The notes: generated by a model from the letters alone, not told the origin. Counted from the stretch's first letter, positions 26,532 through 35,200 are shown. The stretch: 64,000 bases of DNA from Paracoccus litorisediminis (GCF_009711205.1 NZ_WMIG01000007.1:120664-184663), one strand, 5' to 3'. Program-made: numbers and translations.

Positions 26532-27595
26532 CCAAGTCCCAGATCATCCCGACCGTCATCGCCCTGCTTGCCGGGCTGGCAGGCATCCTGATCATGCTGT
26601 TCGCATGGCATCTGCCGCCCTTTGCCCCGGCCAGTCCGCGCACGGAAAACGCCTATATCCGCGGGCAGGTCACGACGCTTGCGCCGCAGCTTTCGGGCTA
26701 TGTCGCCGAGGTCGAGGTGCAGGACTTTCAGACCGTGACCAAGGGGCAGGTCATTGCCCGGATCGACGACCGCCAATATCGCCAGAAGCTGGCGCAAGCC
26801 CAGACCGCGTTGCAAGGGGCCGAGGCCGCGCTGAAGATCAAGGAACAGGGTGTCAATTCCGCCGAGGCCCGACTGCAATCGGCCGAAGCTGCGCTGCGCG
26901 CCGCCGAGGCCGTGCGCGACACCGCCCAGCAGGACTGGACCCGCACGAGCAAGCTGCATGAACGCGGCATCACCCCGCAAAGCTCGGCCGATGAAAGCCA
27001 GTTGGCCCTGCGCCGGGCCGAGGCGGCGATGATTCAGGCCAGCAGCGCCATCGACGTGGCGCGTGAGGATCTGAACGGCGCGCGGGTCGGTATCAATGCC
27101 AGCAATGCCGACATCGCCTCGGCGCAGGCTGCAGTCGAACTGGCCGGGATCGATCTGGCCAATACCCAGATCCGTGCCCCTGCCGATGGGCGGCTGGGTC
27201 AGGTCGGCGTGCGGCTGGGGCAATATGTGTCTGCTGGCACCTCGCTGGTCAGTCTGGTTTCGCCGCAGGTCTGGGTGATCGCGAACTTCAAGGAAACGCA
27301 GCTGCACGGCATGCAGGTCGGCGATCAGGCGCGCTTTACGGTGGACGCGCTGCAGGGGCGGGCCTTTACCGGGACGGTCGCCTCCTTCTCGCCTGCTACG
27401 GCGTCCGAGTTCAGCCTGCTGTCGGCGTCGAACGCGACCGGGAACTTCACCAAGGTCGCGCAGCGCCTGCCGGTGCGCATCGACATCGATCCGGGGCAGG
27501 AGCTGTCCGAGTTGCTGGAGCCCGGCCTGTCGGTGGTCGTGACCGTCGATCAAACCTCGGTCGCGCAGGGGCAGGGCACGAAAGGCAACGGTTAA
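26528..27595 (+). CDS. HlyD/EmrA-family membrane fusion protein
   Basis: A 355-residue adaptor with one N-terminal membrane helix, a barrel-sandwich half (NAYIRGQVTTLAPQLSGYVAEVEVQDFQTVTKGQVI) and a long Ala/Glu-rich coiled-coil hairpin (about 90-180). The second half-motif is TQIRAPADGRLGQVGVRLGQYV, followed by a beta-barrel. It is the partner of the preceding exporter. The gene order is regulator-pump-adaptor. Confidence 0.9.
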   Translation: MTKSQIIPTVIALLAGLAGILIMLFAWHLPPFAPASPRTENAYIRGQVTTLAPQLSGYVAEVEVQDFQTVTKGQVIARIDDRQYRQKLAQAQTALQGAEAALKIKEQGVNSAEARLQSAEAALRAAEAVRDTAQQDWTRTSKLHERGITPQSSADESQLALRRAEAAMIQASSAIDVAREDLNGARVGINASNADIASAQAAVELAGIDLANTQIRAPADGRLGQVGVRLGQYVSAGTSLVSLVSPQVWVIANFKETQLHGMQVGDQARFTVDALQGRAFTGTVASFSPATASEFSLLSASNATGNFTKVAQRLPVRIDIDPGQELSELLEPGLSVVVTVDQTSVAQGQGTKGNG

Positions 27596-27721
27596 CGCGT
27601 TGGGGCATAACCCTTTCCGGTTCTGCCATCACGTGACGACATAGCTGCAATGACAGAAACGGGTCTGCAAATGCTGCGCTGCGGCGTCTAGATTGGTAGC
27701 GCAAACATAAGGAGCAAGACA

Positions 27722-27970
27722 ATGCACGCAGCAGCACTCTCGGGCCCGGCCCGCAGCCGGACCACCACCGCCGCCAACAACACCAACCACGGCCTTCTTC
27801 TTCGCGTCCGCGCCTATTTCGCTGGCCGCCGGGTTGAGCGTCGCACGCTGGAAGAACTGGGCATGACCACCAACCGCGAACTGGCCGATCTGGGTCTGAG
27901 CCGCTACGACGTTCCGCGCATCGCCGCGCTGGCCGGTCGTCAGGCCGCCGAAAAGTTCCTGTCGGCCTGA
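27722..27970 (+). CDS. DUF1127-family small protein
   Basis: An 82-residue protein. The N-terminal half is Ala/Thr/Asn-rich and the C-terminal half is the DUF1127 domain (RVERRTLEELGMTTNRELADLGLSRYDVPRIAALAG). The start has an AAGGAG site. DUF1127 proteins of alphaproteobacteria are short, basic, often stress- or phosphate-induced, and several bind RNA. In Rhodobacter a DUF1127 gene is cotranscribed with small RNAs. The region just downstream here is highly structured, which fits that arrangement. Confidence 0.85.
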   Translation: MHAAALSGPARSRTTTAANNTNHGLLLRVRAYFAGRRVERRTLEELGMTTNRELADLGLSRYDVPRIAALAGRQAAEKFLSA

Positions 27971-28025
27971 ACCGGCAGAACGACCGGGCCGCGTCAGAAG
28001 GCGCCGACCCGGAATGCGGACGATG

Positions 28026-28094
28026 ACTGCCCAAAAGGGCGGTGTCGGAATGATTGCGAAGCGCCTTTAGACCGGTGATCCGGTCCGCGCTTCG
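28026..28094 (+). ncRNA. Structured RNA candidate downstream of the DUF1127 gene
   Basis: Hairpin 1 pairs ACTGCCC (28026-28032) with GGGCGGT (28037-28043) around AAAA, with one G-U pair. Hairpin 2 is nested: outer CGAAGCGC (28057-28064) with GCGCTTCG (28087-28094), inner GACCGG (28070-28075) with CCGGTC (28080-28085). They lie 55-125 bases after the DUF1127 stop, and no poly-T run is obvious. Either a processed small RNA or a stable 3' end. No CUCCUCCC motif of the Rhodobacter CcsR type is present. Confidence 0.45.
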
Positions 28095-28173
28095 ATCGGT
28101 GGCCATGGGCATTCGCCCCCACCGCCACGGATGAGGGACCACAGGACGACCCGTGGCCCCCCGGTGGTGGGAT

Positions 28174-28656
28174 TTACGGGCGGACCGCCGTGACCTCGAT
28201 CTCGACCAGCCAGTTCGGATTGACCAGCTTCTCGACGATCATCGCCGAGCGGGCGGGCAGGTTCGGCTGGGCCTCGGTCCCGAAATACTGGGTATAGCCC
28301 TCCATGAAGCCCGCGAAATCGGCGGGCTGACCTTCGGGGGCCACCAGAAACACCTGCATCTTGACCACGTCACCCATGGTCAGGCCGATATCCTTCAGCG
28401 CGGTGTCGATATTGCCCAACACACTCAGCGTCTGGGTCTTGGTATCGCCCCAGGCTGCCGGGGTCTTCTTGTCGGCGGCCTCATCCGCGACCGAAGGCAC
28501 CATGCCGCTGACATAGACGGTGGTCTTGCCAGCGGGGATTTCGACCGCACGGGCGATCGGGAAGTCCGAGCCGGGGGTCTTGTGGCGGATGACGTCATCG
28601 GCCTGTGCGATCATCGGCAGGGCGGCAAGGGCCGCGGCAAAAACGAATGGTTTCAT
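28174..28656 (-). CDS. Exported RidA-family protein
   Basis: A 160-residue RidA/YjgF-family protein with a signal peptide (MKPFVFAAALAALPMIAQA). RidA proteins hydrolyse reactive imines and enamines made by amine-oxidising or PLP enzymes. Family markers are VYVSGMVPSVADEA, LGNIDTALKDIGLTMGDVVKMQVFLV and ARSAMIVEKLVNPNWLVEIEVTAV; the typical C-terminal Glu of the active site is present. The start at 28656 has an AGGAG site and starts the signal. It is the third gene after a flavin amine oxidase and a cytochrome c, so it probably clears the imine product in the periplasm. Confidence 0.88.
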   Translation of the reverse strand: MKPFVFAAALAALPMIAQADDVIRHKTPGSDFPIARAVEIPAGKTTVYVSGMVPSVADEAADKKTPAAWGDTKTQTLSVLGNIDTALKDIGLTMGDVVKMQVFLVAPEGQPADFAGFMEGYTQYFGTEAQPNLPARSAMIVEKLVNPNWLVEIEVTAVRP

Positions 28657-28681
28657 TGGTAAACTCCTGTTAGTGGGGGAT

Positions 28682-29074
28682 TCAGCGGGCCGCGGCGACG
28701 TCGGCGGCGGTGGTTTCGCCTTCAAAGGCATTGCCCAGATCGTGGCGGATATAGTTCACCACGGCGGCGATCTGGTCGTCGGTCATGACATCGCCGACCG
28801 GAGGCATCGCCTTTTGCCCATGGATGATCATATGGATCGGGTAGTCCGGCCCCTCCAGCATGGCATTGCCGGCCAGCGCCGGATAATGCCCCGCGCCGGT
28901 GGCACCGGTGCCATCCGGCATGTGGCAGCCCGAGCAGATGGCGTTGTAGATGTCCTTGCCCTCGGTGCCGGGAATGGTTTTGGCAGCCGAGGTGGTGACG
29001 AAATCCTGTGCGAATGCCGGGGCGGCCAGCGACAGGGCAGCCGCGACAGCGGCCTGTGCAAGGTGGCGTTTCAT
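28682..29074 (-). CDS. Periplasmic c-type cytochrome, electron acceptor of the amine oxidase
   Basis: A 130-residue monohaem cytochrome c with signal peptide (ending PAFAQ), one haem motif CSGCH and a likely axial Met in KAMPPVGDVMTDDQIAAVVNYIR. It sits between the flavin amine oxidase (11 bases upstream) and RidA genes. In the nicotine oxidoreductase NicA2 system a cytochrome c, not oxygen, reoxidises the flavin. The same arrangement is likely here. Confidence 0.88.
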   Translation of the reverse strand: MKRHLAQAAVAAALSLAAPAFAQDFVTTSAAKTIPGTEGKDIYNAICSGCHMPDGTGATGAGHYPALAGNAMLEGPDYPIHMIIHGQKAMPPVGDVMTDDQIAAVVNYIRHDLGNAFEGETTAADVAAAR

Positions 29075-29085
29075 GTCTGGGAACC

Positions 29086-30669
29086 TCAGCCGATGATGTG
29101 CTTGTGAAGACGCTCGATGGCGTTCAGCGCCGAGAGGATCGCCCCTTCCTGCCATGCCGGCAGGAATGAGATATGCTCGCCCGCCATCAAGGTGCGCTGG
29201 TCCATGGCGGTCGCCGCAGGATAGTGCTTTTCCTTGTCGCGCCATTCGCCATAGCAGCCCAAAGTCCACGGCACGCGATGCCATGCGACGGCGACGCCAT
29301 TCGAAAACTCGTCACGATATTGCGGATGGATCTGTGCGCCGAATTCCAGCGCCTTTTCGATCCGCGCTTCCGGCGCGATGGCGTTGAACTGATAGGCGGC
29401 AGCACCCCATGAATAGGTGCCCAGCAGCACCCCCGGCCCGTCGCTGAAGAAATTCGTCGACGGATAGGAGATCAGCGTGATCGGCAGGTTGGTATAGCTG
29501 ATGCCGCCATAGATATGGTCGTCCTGTTCCCAGAACCGGCGCTTGAACTCCAGCCCGACCTTGATCGAGCTTTCGTAATACACATCCTCGATCGCCGCCG
29601 TCATCGGGGCCGAGAAATTATGCTCGATCTGGCCCAGAACCGAGAAGGGGATGGTGCAGATGCAGTAATCGGCCGAGACCGTCTGTTCCGCGCCGCCTGC
29701 TTTTGCGTCGACATAGGTGGCCGTGACGCCGTTTTCGCCGCCCTCATAGCGGATGACCTTGGCATTATAGGTGATCAGGTCCTTCACCTCGCGCTCAAAG
29801 GCCTGCGCGATCATGTCCATCCCGCCGACCGGCTGAAAGATCGCCGCCTGATGGTCGATGGATTCGCCGGTGATCAGGTTGTTCCAGAGCTTCCCCTTGA
29901 GGATGTCCGACAGCGAGATGATGTTTGAGGGCACGGGTTCCGCCCCGACACCACCGCCCGGTTGCTTTTCCCAGCCGCGATGTTCCGATACCTTTTCCGA
30001 TTTCACATATTCCAGATCGTCGTTCAGTACGCCGTAGCGCTTGAGCGAGGCGACCAGCAGTTCGGCATCCTCGTCGGTGACCGCCTCATCCAGCTTGTCC
30101 TGCTTGACCGCCTTGGCCAGAAGTTCGGCGATCTGGCCGCGGTAATCGGCCTGAATTTCCTTGAACCTTTGGGGCTTGCCGCCAAAAGCTTCGGTATTGT
30201 GGACATAGGCGTTGTAGTTGACCTGCATGAAGGGCTCCAGCTTGACGCCGAAACGCTTGCAGTAATCCAGCACCGCATAGTGATCCGAGGGGATGCGCCA
30301 CGGGCCGGGGTTCAGGTAATTGCCCTCGGCAAAGCCGACCTTTTGCGTGTAGCCGCCCAGTTCGGTGTAGCTGTCGCCGCTGCGCAGCGTCCAGCAGCGT
30401 CCACCTGCCTTTTCGCGGTATTCAAGGATCTGGACCTTGTAGCCGGCGCGACGCAGTTCATAGGCGGCGGTCATTCCCGCCAGCCCCGCGCCCAGCACCA
30501 GAACCGAGGCACCCTTGGGGTCGCCCTCCAGCTTGACCGGCCCCTTGTAGTCCGAGGTCCCGGCATAGCCCATCCCGGCCATCGCCGAATACATGGCCGA
30601 AGCGCCGGCGGCCATTCCGACCATTGCCAGCAGATCGCGGCGCGACATGCCCTTTGGTTGACTGCTCAT
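29086..30669 (-). CDS. Tat-exported flavin amine oxidase (monoamine oxidase family)
   Basis: A 527-residue flavoprotein of the amine oxidase family. A Tat signal is seen (MSRRDLLAMVGMAAGASAM) and the FAD motif is VLVLGAGLAGMTAAYELRRAGYKVQILEYREKAGGRCWTLR. A C-terminal block with AGEHISFLPAWQEGAILSALNAIERL closes the FAD site. The start at 30669 has a GGAGGA site; an ATG 5 codons upstream is less well placed. Family members oxidise primary or secondary amines or L-amino acids to imines. The cytochrome c and RidA genes downstream suggest a periplasmic dehydrogenase rather than an oxidase. The substrate is unknown. Confidence 0.88.
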   Translation of the reverse strand: MSSQPKGMSRRDLLAMVGMAAGASAMYSAMAGMGYAGTSDYKGPVKLEGDPKGASVLVLGAGLAGMTAAYELRRAGYKVQILEYREKAGGRCWTLRSGDSYTELGGYTQKVGFAEGNYLNPGPWRIPSDHYAVLDYCKRFGVKLEPFMQVNYNAYVHNTEAFGGKPQRFKEIQADYRGQIAELLAKAVKQDKLDEAVTDEDAELLVASLKRYGVLNDDLEYVKSEKVSEHRGWEKQPGGGVGAEPVPSNIISLSDILKGKLWNNLITGESIDHQAAIFQPVGGMDMIAQAFEREVKDLITYNAKVIRYEGGENGVTATYVDAKAGGAEQTVSADYCICTIPFSVLGQIEHNFSAPMTAAIEDVYYESSIKVGLEFKRRFWEQDDHIYGGISYTNLPITLISYPSTNFFSDGPGVLLGTYSWGAAAYQFNAIAPEARIEKALEFGAQIHPQYRDEFSNGVAVAWHRVPWTLGCYGEWRDKEKHYPAATAMDQRTLMAGEHISFLPAWQEGAILSALNAIERLHKHIIG

Positions 30670-31047
30670 ATCTTCCTCCGGCACAGGCTGGGCCTGTGGC
30701 AGTTGTTAGCCCGTTCCCGCCTGCCAGATTGGCAAGGGCGGGCGTGCAGGCAGGTCATCATCGAAGCTTGGACCGGGTCGGATACGGCCGTGGGTCCATG
30801 CCGACCGTTACAACTGTGGCGCGCAGGATTGGCCATAGCGCGGCAACATCTCGCGTCATGCGGGAAACTGGTTGACTACCATACGAGCTGATTGAGCAGA
30901 AATTCGGCACGGGCCGCATGATTGGCGGGCAGCGCAGAGTGCATCGCGTTTTTCGGTACTGTGCTGCGGAACCGGATCGCGCGATGATTTCCCTCGGGTT
31001 TCGACAGCACACATGTCTAGGCTGGCTGGGTCGCAAAAGGGGCGAAG
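30670..31047. other. 378-base divergent intergenic region
   Basis: It lies between the amine oxidase operon and the ACT-domain gene. It contains the dyads at 30682-30742 and presumably both promoters. I see no gene; short frames here have no ribosome site and odd composition. Confidence 0.5.
30682..30742 (-). promoter_or_regulatory. Two dyads in the leader of the amine oxidase operon
   Basis: CACAGGC (30682-30688) and GCCTGTG (30692-30698) form a perfect 17-base palindrome 13 bases upstream of the start codon, right before the ribosome site. A second hairpin (CCCGCC/GGCGGG outer, TGCCA/TGGCA inner; 30716-30742) lies further upstream. Either an operator or leader structure that could affect translation. 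Confidence 0.4.
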
Positions 31048-31437
31048 ATGAGTGGGGAAACGGATCTGGGACAGCTTCTGGCCACGCTTTCACCGCGGAT
31101 GGAGGACGGGCTCTATGTTTTTGTCACTGTGGCCGAGCTTCCGTCCGGCCTGCATCCGCGCATGATCTTTCACGAGGCCGAGGGCATCACCATGATCCTT
31201 TTGCGCGATCAGGCGGACAGGCTGGGCCTGCCTTGGGAATTTCCCTGCCGGATGATCACGCTGGAGGTGCATTCCTCGCTATCTGCGGTGGGGTTTATGG
31301 CCCGCATCGCCACGGAACTGGCCCGGCGCGGCATTGCGGTCAATCCGGTCTCGGGCTTCCATCACGACCATCTGTTCGTCCCCGAGCCGCGCGCGGCCGA
31401 GGCGATGCAGATTCTGGCCGAGATTGCTGTAAACTAG
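31048..31437 (+). CDS. ACT-domain protein (DUF2241 type)
   Basis: A 129-residue protein of two short domains. The first (DGLYVFVTVAELPSGLHPRMIFHEAEGITMILLRDQADRLGL) and the second ACT-like part (CRMITLEVHSSLSAVGFMARIATELARRGIAVNPVSGFHHDHLFVPEPRAAEAMQIL) match the DUF2241/ACT family. ACT domains bind amino acids. It has no catalytic partner. The 3' end overlaps the convergent GntR gene by four bases. Function is unknown. Confidence 0.75.
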   Translation: MSGETDLGQLLATLSPRMEDGLYVFVTVAELPSGLHPRMIFHEAEGITMILLRDQADRLGLPWEFPCRMITLEVHSSLSAVGFMARIATELARRGIAVNPVSGFHHDHLFVPEPRAAEAMQILAEIAVN

Positions 31438-32078
31438 CCCAGCCGGGCAAAGGCCTGCAGCACGACCCGCTCGGATTGGCCCAGATATTCGTCCAGCATC
31501 ACCGAAGCCGTCGCCGCATCGCCCGCTTCCAGCCGCTCAAGGATCTGGGCGTTACGGTCGATATAGGGGGCGTGCAGCATCTCGGGGCTGTCGAGCAGGC
31601 CAAAGGCCAGCCGCAATTCCGCGATGATCTGGGCGAAAAACGCATTCAGCCGCGGGCTGTCGCTGAGTGAGACGATCGCCGCGTGAAACTCCATATTGGC
31701 GCTGCCGATGCCGCGCCAATCGCCAATGTCGCGCAGGTTCTTGGCGCGTACGACCGCGGCACGCATCCGGCCTGCGCCCTCATGCCGGGGCCAGGCCTGC
31801 GCCAGCGCCGGAACCTCGATCAGGCGGCGCACCCGGTAGATGTCCAGGATTGACGCCATCGAGGGCACGGCGACGAACACCCCGCGGTTGGGTTCGTGGC
31901 GCAACAGCCCTTCACGGGTCAGCAGACGAAATACCTCGCGCAAGGTATTGCGCGAGATGTCCAGATCAGCGGCCAACCGCGCCTCGGACAGGCGCTGGCC
32001 GGGGGTCAACGCGCCCCCCGTCACCTGATCGCGCAATTGCGAGGCGATTTCTTCGGTCAGGCTGGGTTCTGAGCTCAT
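31434..32078 (-). CDS. GntR-family regulator, FCD (FadR) subfamily
   Basis: A 214-residue regulator with N-terminal winged helix (LTEEIASQLRDQVTGGALTPGQRLSEARLAADLDISRNTLREVFRLLTREGLLRHEPNRGVFV) and C-terminal FCD ligand-binding domain. Metal-binding type residues are visible (ANMEFHAAIVSLSDSPRL). The start at 32078 gives a standard length; an upstream ATG at 32171 is not supported. Divergent from the 5-oxoproline operon, so the likely regulator of it. The operator candidate lies between them. Confidence 0.9.
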   Translation of the reverse strand: MSSEPSLTEEIASQLRDQVTGGALTPGQRLSEARLAADLDISRNTLREVFRLLTREGLLRHEPNRGVFVAVPSMASILDIYRVRRLIEVPALAQAWPRHEGAGRMRAAVVRAKNLRDIGDWRGIGSANMEFHAAIVSLSDSPRLNAFFAQIIAELRLAFGLLDSPEMLHAPYIDRNAQILERLEAGDAATASVMLDEYLGQSERVVLQAFARLG

Positions 32079-32239
32079 GGGGCGTTCCGTCTGAAGTGCC
32101 GGGCATATTCCACAGGCCGGCCATCCCACACAAGCGGGCGCGGATGATTCGAGCCATCCTGCGCCCGCCATTTTGCCGTTTCAAATGTCATCCGGGGTGC
32201 ATTCTGCCTGATTGACGGGCAGATCGTCCCCTTCAACTG

Positions 32240-32262
32240 ATATGATTGTTCGACAATCATAT
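32240..32262. promoter_or_regulatory. Operator candidate of the GntR regulator
   Basis: ATATGATTGT (32240-32249) and ACAATCATAT (32253-32262) are perfect 10-bp arms around TCG. The core TTGT-N3-ACAA is the form often bound by FCD-type GntR proteins. The site lies between the regulator and the 5-oxoproline operon, 93 bases before the transporter start. Confidence 0.75.
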
Positions 32263-32354
32263 ACCAAGTGTCAAATAATCGTTGACGTACTGCCATACCA
32301 ATCTCACAGTCCCGTCATCCAAGATCAGAAATATTCCAACAGGAGCATGTCAGA

Positions 32355-33584
32355 ATGAGCGATTCCGCTCCCACCGCTGCCAATGCCAGCCTTCGTGGCG
32401 GGTTTCTGGCGGCAATCTTCCTGATGGCCACATCGGCCATCGGTCCGGGCTTCATTACCCAGACGGCGACCTTCACGCAGAAACTGGGCGCGGCTTTCGC
32501 CTTTGCCATCCTCGCTTCGATCCTGATCGATTTCGTGGTGCAGTTGAACATCTGGCGCATCACCGCGCTGACCCGGCGCAATGCCTCGGACACGGCCAAT
32601 GCGGCCATTCCCGGTTCGGGCTATCTGCTGGCGGTGCTGATCCTGATCGGCGGGCTGGCCTTTAACATCGGCAATATCGCGGGTGCGGGTCTGGGCATGA
32701 ACGCGATGTTCGGCCTTGATCCCAAGATCGGCGGCGCGATTTCGGCGCTGCTGGCGATCGGCGTCTTCCTGTCGAAACGCGCGGGGCTGCTGCTGGACCG
32801 CTCGCTGATCGGTCTGGGCGTCCTGATGATCGCGATGACGCTGGTCGTCGCCATCACCTCGAACCCGCCGGTGGGCGATGCGATGCGTCAGGCGATCCTG
32901 CCCGATGTGATCGACTTCCCGACCATCACCACCATCGTCGGCGGCACGGTCGGCGGCTATATCACCTATTCCGGCGCGCATCGCCTGCTGGACAAGGGTC
33001 TGGTCGGAGAGGAAAATCTTGCCGCCGTCACACGCGCCTCGTTGACCGGGATTGCGGTGACCGGGCTGATGCGCTTCGTGCTGTTCCTGGCGATCCTGGG
33101 CGTCGTCGCCTCGGGTGTGACGCTGGACCTGTCGAGCCAGGCCGCCAACCCCGCCGCGCAGGCCTTTGCCGCGGCACTTGGCGACACGGGCATGCGGATC
33201 TTTGGCGTGGTGCTTTGGGCCGCGGCCATCACCTCGGTCATCGGGGCGGCCTATACCTCGGTCAGCTTCCTCAACGTGTTCTCGACCATGACCGAGCGCA
33301 GCCGCAATATCGCGACGGTGATCTTCATCGCCTTCTCGCTGGCGGTCTACATGGCGATCGGCACGGCCCCGGCGGCAATCCTGATCTTTGTCGGCGGCTT
33401 CAACGGACTGATCCTGCCCATCGGCCTGACGATCTTCACCTATGTCGGCTTTGCCCGGCCCGACCTGATGGGCGGCCATGTCTACAACCGGGTGCTGCTG
33501 ACCCTTTCGGCCATCGTCTGTGCCCTGACCTGGTATATGGGGATCAAGTCGGTCGGCCCGATCTTCGCCTTCCTCGGCGCCTGA
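32355..33584 (+). CDS. NRAMP-like transporter (YcsG type), probable 5-oxoproline or related uptake
   Basis: A 409-residue membrane protein with 11 or so helices of the Nramp/APC fold. The helix-1 motif is GPGFITQ where metal transporters have DPGN. The helix-6 region is [12 protein letters not shown] where they have a Met-Pro-His type motif. The metal ligands are therefore missing. In Bacillus, the homologous ycsG lies next to ycsF (pxpA), and here it is 55 bases upstream of pxpA. The likely cargo is an organic substrate of that pathway; this is inference. Confidence 0.82.
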   Translation: MSDSAPTAANASLRGGFLAAIFLMATSAIGPGFITQTATFTQKLGAAFAFAILASILIDFVVQLNIWRITALTRRNASDTANAAIPGSGYLLAVLILIGGLAFNIGNIAGAGLGMNAMFGLDPKIGGAISALLAIGVFLSKRAGLLLDRSLIGLGVLMIAMTLVVAITSNPPVGDAMRQAILPDVIDFPTITTIVGGTVGGYITYSGAHRLLDKGLVGEENLAAVTRASLTGIAVTGLMRFVLFLAILGVVASGVTLDLSSQAANPAAQAFAAALGDTGMRIFGVVLWAAAITSVIGAAYTSVSFLNVFSTMTERSRNIATVIFIAFSLAVYMAIGTAPAAILIFVGGFNGLILPIGLTIFTYVGFARPDLMGGHVYNRVLLTLSAIVCALTWYMGIKSVGPIFAFLGA

Positions 33585-33592
33585 TGACCCTC

Positions 33593-33616
33593 GCGGCGGC
33601 CCGAAATGGCCGCCGC
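33593..33616 (+). other. Intercistronic hairpin before pxpA
   Basis: GCGGCGGCC (33593-33601) and GGCCGCCGC (33608-33616) form a perfect 9-bp stem with a 6-base loop, 23 bases before the pxpA start. It lacks a T run. It may set the ratio of transporter to enzyme mRNA rather than end transcription. Confidence 0.6.
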
Positions 33617-33639
33617 ATTCTGGAATTTCGGAGGACAAC

Positions 33640-34410
33640 ATGACCCACCAGATCGACCTTAACAGCGACCTTGGCGAAGGCTATGGCGCATGGACCATGG
33701 GCGATGATGCGGCGATGCTGGCGATTGTCAGCTCGGCCAACGTGGCCTGCGGCTTTCACGCGGGCGATCCGCTGACGATCCTTGCCACGCTGCGCGACGC
33801 GGTTTCCCGAGGTGTCGCAGTGGGGGCGCATGTGTCCTATCCCGACCGCGTGGGTTTCGGTCGCCGTCCGATGGACGTGACCTCGGCCGAACTTACCGCA
33901 GACGTGATCTATCAGATCGGCGCGCTGCAGGGGCTGGCGGCTTCGGTCGGCACACGGGTCAGCTACGTCAAGCCGCATGGCGCGCTTTACAACACCATCG
34001 CCAATGACGCCCGGCAGGCCGATGCGGTGATCGCGGGCATCAAGGCCATCGACCCGTCGCTGGTGCTGATGGGTCTGGCGGGCGCGCCGATCCTTGAGCG
34101 CGCTAAGGCCGCCGGGCTGAAAACCGTGGCCGAGGCCTTTGGCGATCGCGCCTATACACCCGAGGGCCAGCTGGTCTCGCGCCGCGATCCGGGGGCGGTG
34201 CTGCATGACCCGGAACTGGTCGCGGCCCGCATGGTGCGGCTGGCGACCGAAGGCGTGATCGAGGCCATTGACGGCTCGACCCTGCGACTGCACGCCGACA
34301 GCATCTGCGTCCATGGCGACAGCGCTGGCGCCGTCGACATGGCCCGCCGCATCCGCGAGGAGTTGCTGGCCGCTGGCGTGTCCATCACCCCTTTCACGGA
34401 GACCAAATAA
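33640..34410 (+). CDS. pxpA: 5-oxoprolinase subunit A (LamB/YcsF family)
   Basis: A 256-residue protein with the family N-terminus [14 protein letters not shown] and internal [38 protein letters not shown] and [14 protein letters not shown]. PxpA is the subunit of the ATP-dependent 5-oxoprolinase that carries the hydrolase role; it needs PxpB and PxpC, both encoded downstream as one fusion. The start has a GGAGG site. One base overlap with the next gene. Confidence 0.95.
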   Translation: MTHQIDLNSDLGEGYGAWTMGDDAAMLAIVSSANVACGFHAGDPLTILATLRDAVSRGVAVGAHVSYPDRVGFGRRPMDVTSAELTADVIYQIGALQGLAASVGTRVSYVKPHGALYNTIANDARQADAVIAGIKAIDPSLVLMGLAGAPILERAKAAGLKTVAEAFGDRAYTPEGQLVSRRDPGAVLHDPELVAARMVRLATEGVIEAIDGSTLRLHADSICVHGDSAGAVDMARRIREELLAAGVSITPFTETK

Positions 34411-35198
34411 TGCTGCGTCCCGATCCCGCCACCGCCGCCGCGGCCCGCCTGCAATGCCGGGGCGGGCTGATCGCGCCGACCGCAGGCATGGCCCCCGGTT
34501 TCACTCAATGCAACATGATCTCGCTGCCGCGCGATTGGGCATGGGACTTTCTGCTTTACGGGCAGCGCAACCCGAAGCCCTGCCCGGTGCTGGACGTGAC
34601 CGATCCCGGCAGCCATCGCACGGCGCTTGCGCCTGATGCCGACCTGCGCCGCGACCTGCCGCTGTACCGCGTCTGGCGCGATGGCGTTCTGACCGAGGAA
34701 CTGGCTGACGCGACCCAGGTCTGGGCCGAGCATGCCGATCTGGTCACCTTCCTGATCGGCTGCTCCTTCACCTTTGAAACCCCCTTGATGCAGGCCGGGA
34801 TAGAGGTCCGCCATGTCGCGCAGGGCTGCAATGTGCCGATGTATCTGACCAATCGCGATTGCCGCCCGGCGGGCCGCTTGCACGGGCAGATGGTCGTGTC
34901 GATGCGCCCGGTCCCCGCCGACCGCGTGGCCGAGGCCGCGACCATCACCGCCCGCTTCCCCGCCGTTCACGGCGCACCGGTCCATATCGGCTCGCCTGAA
35001 ACCCTGGGCATTGCGGATCTGTCCAAACCCGATTTCGGAGACCCAGTGCAGATCCGCGACGGTGAGGTCCCGGTCTTCTGGGCCTGCGGGGTGACGCCGC
35101 AGGCCGCTGTCATGGCCTCGAAGCCGCCTTTCGCCATTACCCATGCGCCGGGACACATGTTCATTACCGACGTGCCCGACAGCCAATGGCAGGTGTGA
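34410..35198 (+). CDS. YcsI/DUF1445-family protein, D-glutamate cyclase-like
   Basis: A 262-residue protein of the family annotated as putative hydro-lyase. Seen: [78 protein letters not shown] and the C-terminal [13 protein letters not shown]. The mitochondrial mammalian relative (DGLUCY) converts D-glutamate to 5-oxo-D-proline. Position inside the 5-oxoproline operon supports the same role. The gene starts on the last base of the pxpA stop codon. Confidence 0.85.
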   Translation: MLRPDPATAAAARLQCRGGLIAPTAGMAPGFTQCNMISLPRDWAWDFLLYGQRNPKPCPVLDVTDPGSHRTALAPDADLRRDLPLYRVWRDGVLTEELADATQVWAEHADLVTFLIGCSFTFETPLMQAGIEVRHVAQGCNVPMYLTNRDCRPAGRLHGQMVVSMRPVPADRVAEAATITARFPAVHGAPVHIGSPETLGIADLSKPDFGDPVQIRDGEVPVFWACGVTPQAAVMASKPPFAITHAPGHMFITDVPDSQWQV

Positions 35199-35200
35199 CC

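Noticed and set aside
32355..33584. Manganese/iron transporter annotation for the NRAMP-like gene
   Set aside because: The metal-coordinating DPGN and Met-Pro-His type residues are not there, and the context is 5-oxoproline metabolism.
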